From Lachnospiraceae bacterium (GTDB lineage: Bacteria > Bacillota > Clostridia > Lachnospirales > Lachnospiraceae), in the NCBI GenBank assembly GCA_022845955.1, contig AP025576.1, forward strand, positions 2,108,001-2,172,000: DNA of 64,000 nucleotides, given 5' to 3'. Within the stretch, counting starts at the first letter, position 1. Every line of letters starts with the position of its first letter. The notes under the pieces were generated by a model. That model was given only the letters and a program-made list of their open reading frames with translations. It had not been told where the DNA came from and ran no database searches. A program made the translations under genes and the position numbers. This document shows, one piece after another, positions 6,611 to 15,440 of the stretch.

Positions 6611-8200
6611 ATGAATACAAAAGAGATATGGTCTAAAATCAGGGAAACCATCGAAAAGATAAACGCGAAAACAAGAAAGCTTATTTTAATTGGGGCGGCT
6701 GCCCTGATTATTTTTGCGGTGATACTTGCTGTAGTAATAAATCATAAGAATTATACCGTTCTGTATTCCGGTGTGAATGCAGAGGAAGCCTCTGAAATTG
6801 TTACCAGGCTGCAGGAAAGCGGCGTGGCTTACCAGTACAGGGAGAACGGGGATGTGCTGGTGGACAGAAGGGCGGCAGATCAGGTCCGTGCCCAGTTAGC
6901 CCAGGAGGGGTATCCGAAAAGCGGTTTTTCCTATGATCTTTTTATTGATAACGCGGGGGGAATGACCACGGATTCCGACAAACAGACCTACAAGCTGTAT
7001 GAGCTTCAGAACCGGATTGGAGCGACGGTAGGGCTGTTCGACGGGGTACAGGATGCAAAGGTTACCATTGCCCTGGGAGAGCAGCAGAAATACGTGCTGC
7101 AGGAGGATTCCCGGGAAAATGGCTCTAGTGCTTCCGTGGTGGTTCTTATGGAAAACGGAGGCTCTCCCACGAAGGAACAGGCATCCGCCATCCAGCGGCT
7201 GGTTGCAGGCAGTGTGGCCGGAATGCAGATGGAAAATGTATCCGTATTCGATGGAAACGGAATGGAAATAACCGCCATGGCGGATTCCGGGGAAAGCAGC
7301 AGCACGAGCGGGGAGCAGATAGCCCAGATCGTGGAAGGGCAGATTACCGCAAAGGTGATGAATCTGCTGGGGGCCATTTACGGGACGGACAATGTGAGGG
7401 TTTCCGTAAAATGTAAGCTTGACATGGAAGAGTTGATCCGGGAAACGCTGACCTACTCCACACCGGACAAAATAGACGAAACGGATAAAACGGGGATCAT
7501 ATCCAGTGAAACCGTTAGCGAAGAGACCAGTGACGGGATTTCCGGGACCGGAGGTGTGGCGGGCGCAGAAACCAATGCGGATGTTACCCAATATGCAGGG
7601 ACCGAAAACGGAAGCAGCAGCTATTACAGCTCCGGCGCAACACGGGAATATGTGATTAACCAGGTGAAGGAACAGGGACAGGTGCCCGCCGGTGCTTTGG
7701 AGGATCTGACTATCTCTGCCGCCATTAACGGCAGTGATTTCGGAGAACTGAACCAGAACCAGTTAAAGGCCTTAATCGGGAATGCAGCCGGTATCCTTCC
7801 GGAGAACCAGAATGACAAGATAACCGTGGTCAGCACACCTTTCTTCAAGTCGGAGGGAAGCAGCCCGGATACAGGAAGGCTGCTGGAAGGCATACTGGAA
7901 GAATTAAGCAAGGAACCTCTCCTGGTGCTTATCGGAGCCGGCGTATTGTTCCTGTTGTTCCTTCTGCTGTTTGTGTTCTTCCTTATCCGGCGGAAACGGA
8001 AAAAGAAGAAACGGGTTATGCAGGGGAGCCGGGAGGTTGAGGTGGTTATCCCCGAACACAATCCGGAAATCGACAAGATACAGAATGAAAAAGCCCGCGG
8101 TTTGCGGGAGGATGTGAGGGACTTCACGGAACAGAATCCGGAGATATCGGCACAGCTGCTGAAAAGCTGGCTGAGTGGAGGAGGTCAAAATGGCGGCTGA
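6611..8200 (+). CDS. fliF: Flagellar MS-ring protein FliF
   Basis: A 529-residue protein of usual length. Two membrane segments (about 22-44 and 438-461) flank the periplasmic-type ring-building domains (RBM regions, YscJ-like, about 46-300) and a Ser/Gly/Glu-rich variable stretch (about 300-345). The last residues (EQNPEISAQLLKSWLSGGG) match the conserved FliG-binding tail. FliF is the membrane platform on which the C-ring and export gate assemble. It is 38 bp downstream of fliE, and its end overlaps fliG by 11 bp. Confidence 0.97.
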   Translation: MNTKEIWSKIRETIEKINAKTRKLILIGAAALIIFAVILAVVINHKNYTVLYSGVNAEEASEIVTRLQESGVAYQYRENGDVLVDRRAADQVRAQLAQEGYPKSGFSYDLFIDNAGGMTTDSDKQTYKLYELQNRIGATVGLFDGVQDAKVTIALGEQQKYVLQEDSRENGSSASVVVLMENGGSPTKEQASAIQRLVAGSVAGMQMENVSVFDGNGMEITAMADSGESSSTSGEQIAQIVEGQITAKVMNLLGAIYGTDNVRVSVKCKLDMEELIRETLTYSTPDKIDETDKTGIISSETVSEETSDGISGTGGVAGAETNADVTQYAGTENGSSSYYSSGATREYVINQVKEQGQVPAGALEDLTISAAINGSDFGELNQNQLKALIGNAAGILPENQNDKITVVSTPFFKSEGSSPDTGRLLEGILEELSKEPLLVLIGAGVLFLLFLLLFVFFLIRRKRKKKKRVMQGSREVEVVIPEHNPEIDKIQNEKARGLREDVRDFTEQNPEISAQLLKSWLSGGGQNGG

Positions 8201-9206
8201 TACTTCTAAGAAACTGACGCCTGAACAGAAGGCCGCAGCGGTCATCATATCGCTGGGCGCGGATAAGGCGTCTAAGATATACAAATATCTGGGTGAAGAG
8301 GAAGTGGAGAAAATTACCGTGGAGGTGGCCAAGCTGGGCCACCTGGACGCGGAGCAGTCGGAGGAAACTCTGGACGAATTCTACAAAACCTGCCTGACCC
8401 AGAAAATCGTTACGGACGGCGGACTGGAATATGCCAGAAGCGTCCTGGAGAAAGCGTACGGGGAATCCACCGCCAGCGAGCTGCTGTCGAAGGTTGCGAA
8501 ATTCCTGAAGAACCGTTCCTTTGAATTTGTCAGAAAGGCCGACAGTAAAAACCTGTATTCCATGCTCCAGCATGAACGGCCCCAGACAATCGCCCTGATT
8601 TTATCCTATACCGATGCGGAGCAGGCGGCCCAGGTGATCGCGGAGCTGCCGGAGGATAAGAAAATACCGGTGGTGGAATGCATCGCCCGGATGGAAAGCG
8701 CTTCCCCGGAAGCCATCAAGCTGGTGGAGTCACAGCTGCGTAAGAAATTCGACAATATCCTGACAACGGATTACACCGTAATCGGCGGTGTGGATTATAT
8801 CGCGGATGTAATGAACCATATGGACCGCAGCAACGAAAAAGCCATTTTCGACGAAATGGGAAAAGACGATCCGGATTTGGCGGATACCATACGCAAGAAG
8901 ATGTTTGTTTTCGAGGATATCGCCACCATGGACGAACGTTCTATCCAGCGTTTTATCCGCGATTGCGATATGAAGGATATTGTATATGCGCTGAAAAATG
9001 CTTCGGAAGAAATGTCGGGCCTGTTTTACCGGAATATGTCCTCCCGTATGGCGGAAACCATACAGTCCGATCTGGAGATTACGGTCAACGTAAGGCTGCG
9101 TGATATCGAAGAGGCACAGCAGCGTATTGTAAACACAATCCGGCGGCTGGAAGAGGCCGGAGAGCTGATCATTAACAAGGGTGGTAAGGATGATATCGTT
9201 GTTTGA
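8190..9206 (+). CDS. fliG: Flagellar motor switch protein FliG
   Basis: A 338-residue rotor protein, standard length. The FliG N, middle and C domains are recognisable, with the C-terminal charged torque helix (about residues 275-310, including MFVFEDIATMDERSIQRFIRD). The start at 8190 is chosen from the strong GGAGGAGG 8 bp upstream; a 15-bp earlier ATG would overlap that site. FliG binds FliF below and FliM/FliY above, and contacts MotA. Confidence 0.97.
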   Translation: MAADTSKKLTPEQKAAAVIISLGADKASKIYKYLGEEEVEKITVEVAKLGHLDAEQSEETLDEFYKTCLTQKIVTDGGLEYARSVLEKAYGESTASELLSKVAKFLKNRSFEFVRKADSKNLYSMLQHERPQTIALILSYTDAEQAAQVIAELPEDKKIPVVECIARMESASPEAIKLVESQLRKKFDNILTTDYTVIGGVDYIADVMNHMDRSNEKAIFDEMGKDDPDLADTIRKKMFVFEDIATMDERSIQRFIRDCDMKDIVYALKNASEEMSGLFYRNMSSRMAETIQSDLEITVNVRLRDIEEAQQRIVNTIRRLEEAGELIINKGGKDDIVV

Positions 9207-9954
9207 CAATACAGCACTGAAGAAAAAAGAACCGCAGATCCGGCCGTTTGATTCCTATCCGGATCTGCGGGAGAAAAAGCCGGAGGAGCCGGAGCCGGAA
9301 GAAGACCCGGGGGAAGAAAAAGAAGAGGAAACCCTGAGCTATATATTCGAAAAGGAATATCAGAAAAAAATCCAGAAGGCCGAAACCATCCTGAATACCG
9401 CCCGCACGGAAGCTGAAAAAATAAAAGAAGAAGCGTTTGCGGAAGGAAAGCAGGAGGGTTATGAAGCCGGTTACAAAGACGGCGAAGCAAAAGCGTATGC
9501 GGACCACAGACAGGCCTATGAAGCGGAGCTTGACAGCCTGCGTCAGGAAATCTTCTCCCTGATCCGGGATATGGGGAACAAGAAGGACAAGGTGCTCGAA
9601 AAATATATGGATGATCTGAAGGACATTGCTTTGGCAGTGGCGGAAAAAATCATCCATACGAGTCTGAAATCCAGCAGTGAAATCATAAAGCGTATGATCA
9701 TTTCCAACACGGAAAAGCTGAAAAAAACCGCATGGGCCAAGATTTATATCGGTAAAGAAGAACCGGGAATCAGCATACAGGGCGACTCGGAGTTTATCCG
9801 GGAACTTTCCAAGCTGTCGGACAATGTGAAGATTGTGGTTATGGAAGAAGAACCCGGTACCTGCATTATAGAACTGCCAAGCGAGATTATCGATTTGAGC
9901 ACAGGTACCCAGCTGGAAAATATCCGCGGAATCCTGGAAAATGCCCGCCCTTAA
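9190..9954 (+). CDS. fliH: Flagellar export regulator FliH
   Basis: A 254-residue FliH-type protein: acidic N-terminal segment (about 25-50, Glu/Pro-rich), long coiled coil with Gly-spaced helix (EGKQEGYEAGYKDGEAKAY), and a C-terminal domain like V/F-ATPase subunit E (about 130-254). FliH holds the ATPase FliI at the export gate. It overlaps fliG by 17 bp and is 18 bp from fliI. ATG at 9190 is preferred to the GTG at 9181, being better spaced from AGGGTGG. Confidence 0.9.
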   Translation: MISLFDNTALKKKEPQIRPFDSYPDLREKKPEEPEPEEDPGEEKEEETLSYIFEKEYQKKIQKAETILNTARTEAEKIKEEAFAEGKQEGYEAGYKDGEAKAYADHRQAYEAELDSLRQEIFSLIRDMGNKKDKVLEKYMDDLKDIALAVAEKIIHTSLKSSSEIIKRMIISNTEKLKKTAWAKIYIGKEEPGISIQGDSEFIRELSKLSDNVKIVVMEEEPGTCIIELPSEIIDLSTGTQLENIRGILENARP

Positions 9955-9972
9955 AGGAAGGAGGCGGTTACG

Positions 9973-11286
9973 GTGCTTAAGAACCTGCCCGGACTGATTT
10001 CCGGATCGGAAACAGTCAGCCACATAGGAAAAATAGAAAACATCGTGGGAATGGCCATGGAAGCTTCCGGCGGCATGGGAAGCATAGGCGATATCGTCAT
10101 GATTTATAACGAGGACTTGAAAAAACAGGTTCCGGCGGAGGTCGTGGGCTTCCATGAAGATATGCTCCGTCTGATGGCTTATGACGATATGAGCGGAATC
10201 GGGGCGGGAAGCTTTGTGAGAAACACCAGAAAGCGGCTGAAAATACCGGTGGGAGAGGCGCTGCGGGGAAGGGTTATCGACTCCCTCGGACAACCGATGG
10301 ATGATTTGGGGCCTGTGGAATCCTCCCGGTATTATTATGTGGAAAGCCCGAAAATCAATCCCCTGAGCAGGCCGATTATCGAGGAAAAGCTGGATTTCGG
10401 CATCAAGGCCATTGATGGGCTCAATACCATCGGCAAGGGACAGCGGATTGGGATCTTTGCCGGCAGCGGGGTGGGGAAAAGTACCCTGCTGGGGATGATT
10501 GCCAAAAATGTGAAGGCGGATATCAATGTCATTGCCCTTGTGGGGGAACGGGGCAGAGAGGTCCGGGAGTTTATTGAAAAAGATCTGGGGGAAGAAGGGA
10601 TGCGCCGTTCCGTCCTGGTAGTGGCCACTTCGGATCAGCCGGCTATGCTCCGGATGAAATGTCCTCTGGTAGCTACCACCATTGCGGAGTATTTCAAGGA
10701 TCAGGGAAAGGATGTGCTTCTGATGATGGATTCCCTGACCCGTTTTGCCATGGCTCAGAGGGAAATCGGTCTTGCTACCGGGGAACCTCCCGTTGCAAGA
10801 GGTTATACCCCTTCCATATATGCCGAATTTCCCAAACTGCTGGAGCGCAGCGGGAATTTTGAAAAGGGATCCATCACCGGAGTATATACCGTACTGGTGG
10901 AAGGGGATGACACCAACGAGCCTGTGGCGGATACGGTGAGGGGTATCCTGGACGGCCATATCGTGCTGACCAGAAAACTTGCCAATGAAGGACATTTCCC
11001 GGCTATCGATATCGGCGCCAGCATATCCCGTCTGATGACGAGTGTTGTCTCTAAAGAGCATGAGGAGGCGGCGTCGGGTATCCGGAATATACTCAGCATT
11101 TACGCCCAGAATGAGGATCTGGTATCCATAGGCGCTTATAAAGCCGGTACCAATCCCAAGCTGGACTATGCGATTTCCAAAATCGGTCAGGTGAACCGGT
11201 TTCTGGTACAGAAGGTGGATGAGAAATTCACTTACGGGGATATCCTGACGGAAATGAACCGTATTCTGGACAAAGCGGCAAAATAA
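9973..11286 (+). CDS. fliI: Flagellum-specific export ATPase FliI
   Basis: A 437-residue ATPase related to F1-beta. Walker A is GSGVGKST (residues 164-171); Walker B is near VLLMMDSLTRFA (about 240-251), and the C-terminal region carries the conserved ARGYTPSIYAEFPKLLERSG stretch. The start is a GTG with AAGGAGG 7 bp upstream. FliI hydrolyses ATP to assist substrate entry into the flagellar type III export gate, with FliH and FliJ encoded on either side. Confidence 0.98.
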   Translation: MLKNLPGLISGSETVSHIGKIENIVGMAMEASGGMGSIGDIVMIYNEDLKKQVPAEVVGFHEDMLRLMAYDDMSGIGAGSFVRNTRKRLKIPVGEALRGRVIDSLGQPMDDLGPVESSRYYYVESPKINPLSRPIIEEKLDFGIKAIDGLNTIGKGQRIGIFAGSGVGKSTLLGMIAKNVKADINVIALVGERGREVREFIEKDLGEEGMRRSVLVVATSDQPAMLRMKCPLVATTIAEYFKDQGKDVLLMMDSLTRFAMAQREIGLATGEPPVARGYTPSIYAEFPKLLERSGNFEKGSITGVYTVLVEGDDTNEPVADTVRGILDGHIVLTRKLANEGHFPAIDIGASISRLMTSVVSKEHEEAASGIRNILSIYAQNEDLVSIGAYKAGTNPKLDYAISKIGQVNRFLVQKVDEKFTYGDILTEMNRILDKAAK

Positions 11287-11333
11287 CAAGAGGGGACGAA
11301 CGGAAGAGTTCCAATTCCGGATGAGGAAGGGAC

Positions 11334-11807
11334 ATGAAAAAGTTTGTTTTTACGTTGGATAAGGTTCTGGACTACAAAGAGCAGGTGGAAAATAACCTGC
11401 GCAGTGAATATTCACAGAGAATGGACCGGGTAAAAAAGCAGGAACGGTATATTGACAGCCTGAACGCCGAATTTGCCGGTGTCAGAAATGAATTTGAAGC
11501 CAGGAAGAAGCAGGGCTGTACGGTGAATGTCATGGTGGCTTATGACGGCTACCTGAACAATCTCCGGAAAAACACGGAGAAGGAAAAAGAGCAGCTTGCC
11601 GTATTAAAGAAGGAAGCGGAACAGAAGCGGAAGGAAATGGTAGCCGCAAAGGTGGAAACCTCCTCCTTTGAAAAGCTGAAGGAGAAGAAACAGAAGGAAT
11701 ATGAGAAAACGGCCCTGAAAAAGGAAGAACAGTTCATTGATGAGTTTGTCTCCAATACGGCAAGTCTTGTAAAACAGGGACAGGAGAGCATGGCCGGCAG
11801 GGCATAA
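11334..11807 (+). CDS. fliJ: Flagellar export protein FliJ
   Basis: A 157-residue, almost entirely coiled-coil, Lys/Glu-rich protein directly after fliI, as FliJ is. Starts MKKFVFTLDKVLDYKEQVEN, typical of the family. FliJ is the gamma-like stalk that links the FliI ring to FlhA. Sequence similarity in this family is low, so the position carries much of the assignment. Confidence 0.9.
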   Translation: MKKFVFTLDKVLDYKEQVENNLRSEYSQRMDRVKKQERYIDSLNAEFAGVRNEFEARKKQGCTVNVMVAYDGYLNNLRKNTEKEKEQLAVLKKEAEQKRKEMVAAKVETSSFEKLKEKKQKEYEKTALKKEEQFIDEFVSNTASLVKQGQESMAGRA

Positions 11808-11872
11808 AGCAGGGTATTACTGTGAAAGCAGTTTGCCAAATACATAATCTTACAGGAAAGGAGGGAAGTCAC

Positions 11873-13057
11873 ATGGCAGTAGATTTTACCGCAATCCCGT
11901 CTTCGGGAAGCCAGGGAACGGTACGTTCCGCCGGAGAAAGCGCTTCGGCTTCGGATAAATACCGGGAGATGATGAAGGACATCATGAATTATGCAGCAAA
12001 CAATAAGACAGGAAGTTCTTCCGGCAGAGATACCGGAAAGCCCGGGGATGCGGATAAGGCCGTGGAAAACAGCACCGGAGAAGAAAAAGGCATGGAGGAG
12101 TCCGGAAAGATAACGGACAAAACAGCAGCCTGGATGTTTCCGGAGGCGGCTCTGAGCGCCATATTGTGGATGCAGCAGCCGGGCCGGGAGAATATGGCTT
12201 GTATGGGATTCGGACAGGAAGAAGTCCAGGCATTGCAGCAGGCTGCGGCAGCAGACGGTACGCCGGGGCTGCTTACCGGGGAAGATACCGGTACGGCGGC
12301 TGTGGGGAATACCGGAATAACGCCTGAAACAGCGGCGGAGGAACCGGGCTTTCTTGCGTCGGGGATGGATCCGGCGCGGACGGAGGCCAAGACAGAGGTA
12401 CAGGAACCGTTTGTCCCGGATTCGGCAGTTTTGCACGCAAAGGATCCGGCGGGCCGGGAAACCATGCAGGAGACTGAAAAAAAGGGGACCGGACAACCGG
12501 AAATTACCGGAGATACCAGGAAGGCTTCCGAAAAAACACAGGAAGGGGTACCGGAACAGGGTATGCAGGCAAATAACGGCGTATGGGACAGCATGGCCGG
12601 CATGCGGCCGGATGCAGCAGCCGGGGAACAGCCTGTAAACGGTACGTTAAAAAACAGCGGAGAGATCGCCGGAAAGCTGCCCGGAGAGCTTTTCAGCAGA
12701 CTGGCGGCGGGGGAAAAGGATTTTACCCTGCAGCTTGAGCCGGAAAGTCTGGGAAAGCTGGTAATCAAAGCATCCTATGAGAACGGCAGGGCTATGGTAT
12801 CCATCCAGTGTACCAATGAAAAGACACTGGAACTGCTTTCGGGACATGCCAGGGAGCTGGGTTCCATACTGGAAGGAAATCTGGGAACGCCCACCAATGT
12901 ATACCTGGAACGGACAGACCATAACTATCTGGATCAGGGACGCAGCGATCAGGGCGGACAACAGAATTATCCGCAAGAGGAGCAGGACAAAAAGAAACAT
13001 TCCGGAAAGGAAGACAGTATGGATTTCCTGCAGCAGCTCAGGCTTGGGCTGGTTTAA
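11873..13057 (+). CDS. fliK: Flagellar hook-length control protein FliK
   Basis: A 394-residue protein. The first ~270 residues are low-complexity (Gly, Ala, Thr, Glu), the usual variable ruler region. A C-terminal hook-length control domain follows (about 285-365: FTLQLEPESLGKLVIKASY ... LGSILEGNLG), then a Gln-rich tail. Start at 11873 uses AAAGGAGGG 7 bp upstream; a longer frame to 11822 lacks such a site. FliK is exported during hook growth and switches FlhB specificity. flgD follows 28 bp on. Confidence 0.92.
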   Translation: MAVDFTAIPSSGSQGTVRSAGESASASDKYREMMKDIMNYAANNKTGSSSGRDTGKPGDADKAVENSTGEEKGMEESGKITDKTAAWMFPEAALSAILWMQQPGRENMACMGFGQEEVQALQQAAAADGTPGLLTGEDTGTAAVGNTGITPETAAEEPGFLASGMDPARTEAKTEVQEPFVPDSAVLHAKDPAGRETMQETEKKGTGQPEITGDTRKASEKTQEGVPEQGMQANNGVWDSMAGMRPDAAAGEQPVNGTLKNSGEIAGKLPGELFSRLAAGEKDFTLQLEPESLGKLVIKASYENGRAMVSIQCTNEKTLELLSGHARELGSILEGNLGTPTNVYLERTDHNYLDQGRSDQGGQQNYPQEEQDKKKHSGKEDSMDFLQQLRLGLV

Positions 13058-13084
13058 GAAAACAGAAGAAAGGAGGGAAAACAG

Positions 13085-13792
13085 ATGCCGGAAGTAAATG
13101 ATGCGACAAGCGCGGCCTCCGGGCAGGAGTCCCAGTGGAGTACTGCAAGGGCAGTGAGCGGCTCCGGGAATGCGGGCCTGTCGATAGAGGATTTTTACAA
13201 ACTGCTGGCGGCACAGCTGAGATACCAGGATGCGGACAACCCCATGGATACCAGTGAAATGATGGCGCAGATGGTACAGACCCAGATGATTGAAACCATC
13301 AACCAGATGAACCAGATTTCCCTTATTACCTATGCCTCTTCCATGATTGGGAAGGAAGTGACGGTAGCCCTTATTGATGAAAAAACAGGAATGTTAAGCG
13401 GTAAAACGGAAACAGGGACAGTAACCGGCGCTTCTATTTTCGGAGAATCCCCCATGCTGTTTGTGGATGGTAAAAGTTATTACCTGTCCCAGGTGACCAT
13501 GCTTGGCAGCCGGGCGGAAAAGCCGGAGGGTGACGGCGGAGATAAAGATTCGGGAGAGGACGATAAAGGCCCCGGTCCCACAGATGGTCCCGGAGAGGAT
13601 GGCAAAGGCCCCGGTCCCACAGATGGAGCGGAAGGCGATGATACCAAACCGCCGGAAGTCCCCGGAGAGGAAGGATCCGCTACTCAGCCGCCGGAGGGAG
13701 AGGGCGGTAATGACGTACCCCCGTCCGGAGAAAACGGCGGAACGGGAGACGGTACACAGAAGCCGCCGGAACAGGGAGATGAAAGCTTATGA
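13085..13792 (+). CDS. flgD: Hook-capping protein FlgD with low-complexity C-terminus
   Basis: A 235-residue protein. Residues about 25-140 match the conserved FlgD N-domain (FYKLLAAQLRYQDADNPMD, MAQMVQTQMIETINQMN) and the start of the cap domain. From about residue 145 the usual Ig/Tudor-like cap domains are absent, replaced by an acidic Gly/Pro/Asp/Glu-rich tail with a repeated GPGPTDG unit. FlgD caps the growing hook. The stop overlaps the next gene by 4 bp (ATGA). Confidence 0.92.
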   Translation: MPEVNDATSAASGQESQWSTARAVSGSGNAGLSIEDFYKLLAAQLRYQDADNPMDTSEMMAQMVQTQMIETINQMNQISLITYASSMIGKEVTVALIDEKTGMLSGKTETGTVTGASIFGESPMLFVDGKSYYLSQVTMLGSRAEKPEGDGGDKDSGEDDKGPGPTDGPGEDGKGPGPTDGAEGDDTKPPEVPGEEGSATQPPEGEGGNDVPPSGENGGTGDGTQKPPEQGDESL

Positions 13793-14169
13793 CAGACATA
13801 AGAAATCCGGTTTCCGGAATCGGCGGATTTCAGCTTAAGCATGAGATGGAAGCCCATCGCCGGAACCAGGATACCGCATTTTCGGATGTCCTGCGTAAAA
13901 CACTGAATCAGGAAAGCAGCGTACAGTTTTCCAGGCACGCGGCGGAAAGGATTACGCAGCGGGGCGTGGAGATGGATGCAGGATTGCTGGAAAGCCTTAA
14001 CAGGGCCGTGGATACCGCCAGGCAAAAAGGATCCAAAGATACGGTTATCCTGCAGGGAAGGGACGCTTACATCGTTAATGTCCCCAACAATATTGTGGTA
14101 ACGATGGTCCCGTACCAGGAGATGAAAGAAAACATTTTTACTAATATTGACAGTGTTGTTTTGATTTAG
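13789..14169 (+). CDS. Flagellar operon protein (TIGR02530-type)
   Basis: A 126-residue protein of the small family found between flgD and flgE in Bacillus and Clostridia. Typical features: FSRHAAERITQRGVEMD (about residues 46-62), a central helix, then AYIVNVPNNIVVTMVP (about 92-107). Its molecular role is not established. It overlaps flgD by ATGA, implying translational coupling, and precedes flgE. Confidence 0.88.
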   Translation: MTDIRNPVSGIGGFQLKHEMEAHRRNQDTAFSDVLRKTLNQESSVQFSRHAAERITQRGVEMDAGLLESLNRAVDTARQKGSKDTVILQGRDAYIVNVPNNIVVTMVPYQEMKENIFTNIDSVVLI

Positions 14170-14256
14170 CCGGACCGGTTGCCGGGCGCTAATCCGTCTG
14201 CCAGACAGACAGCGGAGGGCAGCAGTTATTTATACAAAAGAAAGGAAGTACATAAA

Positions 14257-15108
14257 ATGGTTGGTTCAATGTTTGCTGCGATTTCAGGTTTGAAAGCGCA
14301 TCAGAGCAAGATGGATGTTATCGGAAATAATATCGCTAACGTGAATACATGGGGATTTAAGTCCCATTCCGCAAACTTTGCGGACGCTACTTACCGTACC
14401 AGTATCGCCGGAGGGGCGGGGACAGCGACCACCGGAGGCGGTGTCAACCCTTCCCAGGTCGGTTATGGTGCCAATGTGAATTCCATTACGGTTAATTATA
14501 CGACAGGAAACCGGAATCCTACGGGATGGGGATCGGATTGTATGATTGACGGCCCGGGATTTTTTGTGGTGACAACGGCACAAGACCTGGACGTTTCGGG
14601 TGGTTTGACAGATATAAGTAATGCAAACGTGATGCTGTCCAGGGTAGGTATCCTTAAAATCGATAATCAGGGTTATTTGACCGATGATAAAGGGAACTAC
14701 ATCGTAGGTGCCGACGGGAAGACAATAAAGGTGGGAGCCGGGGAGACCTATTCCTCCCTTACCGTGCAGACAGACGGAACGGTTACAGGCGTAAGGTCGG
14801 ACGCTGGTCATGAGGGGGATGTGACACCGATCGGCCAGATAGGCGTAGCCAGCATCCAGAATCCCAGCGGCCTGGAAAAAACACAGGGTTATTATTACCG
14901 GATCGGCCCCAATGCGGGAGCCGTTTCGATGGGGGCTGCCAACAAAGCCACCGGCGAAATCCTGGGAGGTTATCTGGAAATGTCCAATACCGACCTGTCC
15001 ACGGAAATGGCCAATATGATCACGACCCAGCGTGGTTTCCAGGCAAATACGAAAATCATTACCGTAACGGATCAGATGCTGGAAGAGCTTGTGAACATGA
15101 AACGATAA
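14257..15108 (+). CDS. flgE: Flagellar hook protein FlgE (short form)
   Basis: A 283-residue axial protein. N-terminal MFAAISGLKAHQSKMDVIGNNIANVNTWGFKS-type motif and C-terminal ANMITTQRGFQANTKIITVTDQMLEELVNMKR-type helix are both present (quoted from residue ~4 and the last 32 residues in part). FlgE is often over 400 residues; this one lacks most of the variable D2 insertion. The start at 14257 has AAAGGAAG 8-15 bp upstream; the longer frame to 14179 has none. It follows hook cap and ruler genes, supporting FlgE rather than FlgF/FlgG, which lie at 26.6-28.1 kb. Confidence 0.9.
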   Translation: MVGSMFAAISGLKAHQSKMDVIGNNIANVNTWGFKSHSANFADATYRTSIAGGAGTATTGGGVNPSQVGYGANVNSITVNYTTGNRNPTGWGSDCMIDGPGFFVVTTAQDLDVSGGLTDISNANVMLSRVGILKIDNQGYLTDDKGNYIVGADGKTIKVGAGETYSSLTVQTDGTVTGVRSDAGHEGDVTPIGQIGVASIQNPSGLEKTQGYYYRIGPNAGAVSMGAANKATGEILGGYLEMSNTDLSTEMANMITTQRGFQANTKIITVTDQMLEELVNMKR

Positions 15109-15114
15109 CTTTCA

Positions 15115-15140
15115 GCGCGGAGGGGTAACTCCCTCCGCGC
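15115..15140 (+). other. GC-rich hairpin between flgE and swrD/flbD
   Basis: A perfect 10-bp stem (15115-15124 with 15131-15140, arm GCGCGGAGGG) with a 6-nt loop, not followed by a T-run. It is therefore unlikely to be an intrinsic terminator; it may be an mRNA stability or processing element inside the operon. Confidence 0.6.
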
Positions 15141-15161
15141 CAGGAATGAGGGGTAAACAAA

Positions 15162-15437
15162 GTGATTGAGCTGACAAAAATTAACGGTGAGCTAATTATA
15201 ATCAACAGCCGCCTGATTGAATACATCGTTGCCATTCCTGAAACCAAAATCATTATGCTCAACGGCAGATACCACATAGTGAAGGAACCTGCCGAGGAGA
15301 TAGTCGGGAAGGTAATCGCTTATGAACAGAAGGTGGCGGAAGGCTTTAACGGGTTAGGGGATCAGTTGCTGAAGAACATTGCAGGCCTTTGTAATCCGCT
15401 GGAGGCGGAGCCTTCGATTGAGGAGGAGGAGGTTTAA
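15162..15437 (+). CDS. swrD: SwrD/FlbD-family flagellar protein
   Basis: A 91-residue protein. Residues 1-65 match FlbD/SwrD (IELTKINGELIIINSRLIEYI, TKIIMLNGRYHIV); the last ~25 residues are an acidic extension. In Bacillus subtilis SwrD supports stator power between flgE and the later genes. The start is GTG at 15162. It is 3 bp ahead of motA, consistent with a stator-related role. Confidence 0.88.
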   Translation: MIELTKINGELIIINSRLIEYIVAIPETKIIMLNGRYHIVKEPAEEIVGKVIAYEQKVAEGFNGLGDQLLKNIAGLCNPLEAEPSIEEEEV

Positions 15438-15440
15438 CCC

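Noticed and set aside
9172..11289. A 705-codon open frame on the minus strand
   Set aside because: It is the exact antisense of fliH and fliI, which carry clear ATPase and export motifs; the long frame follows from their codon bias.
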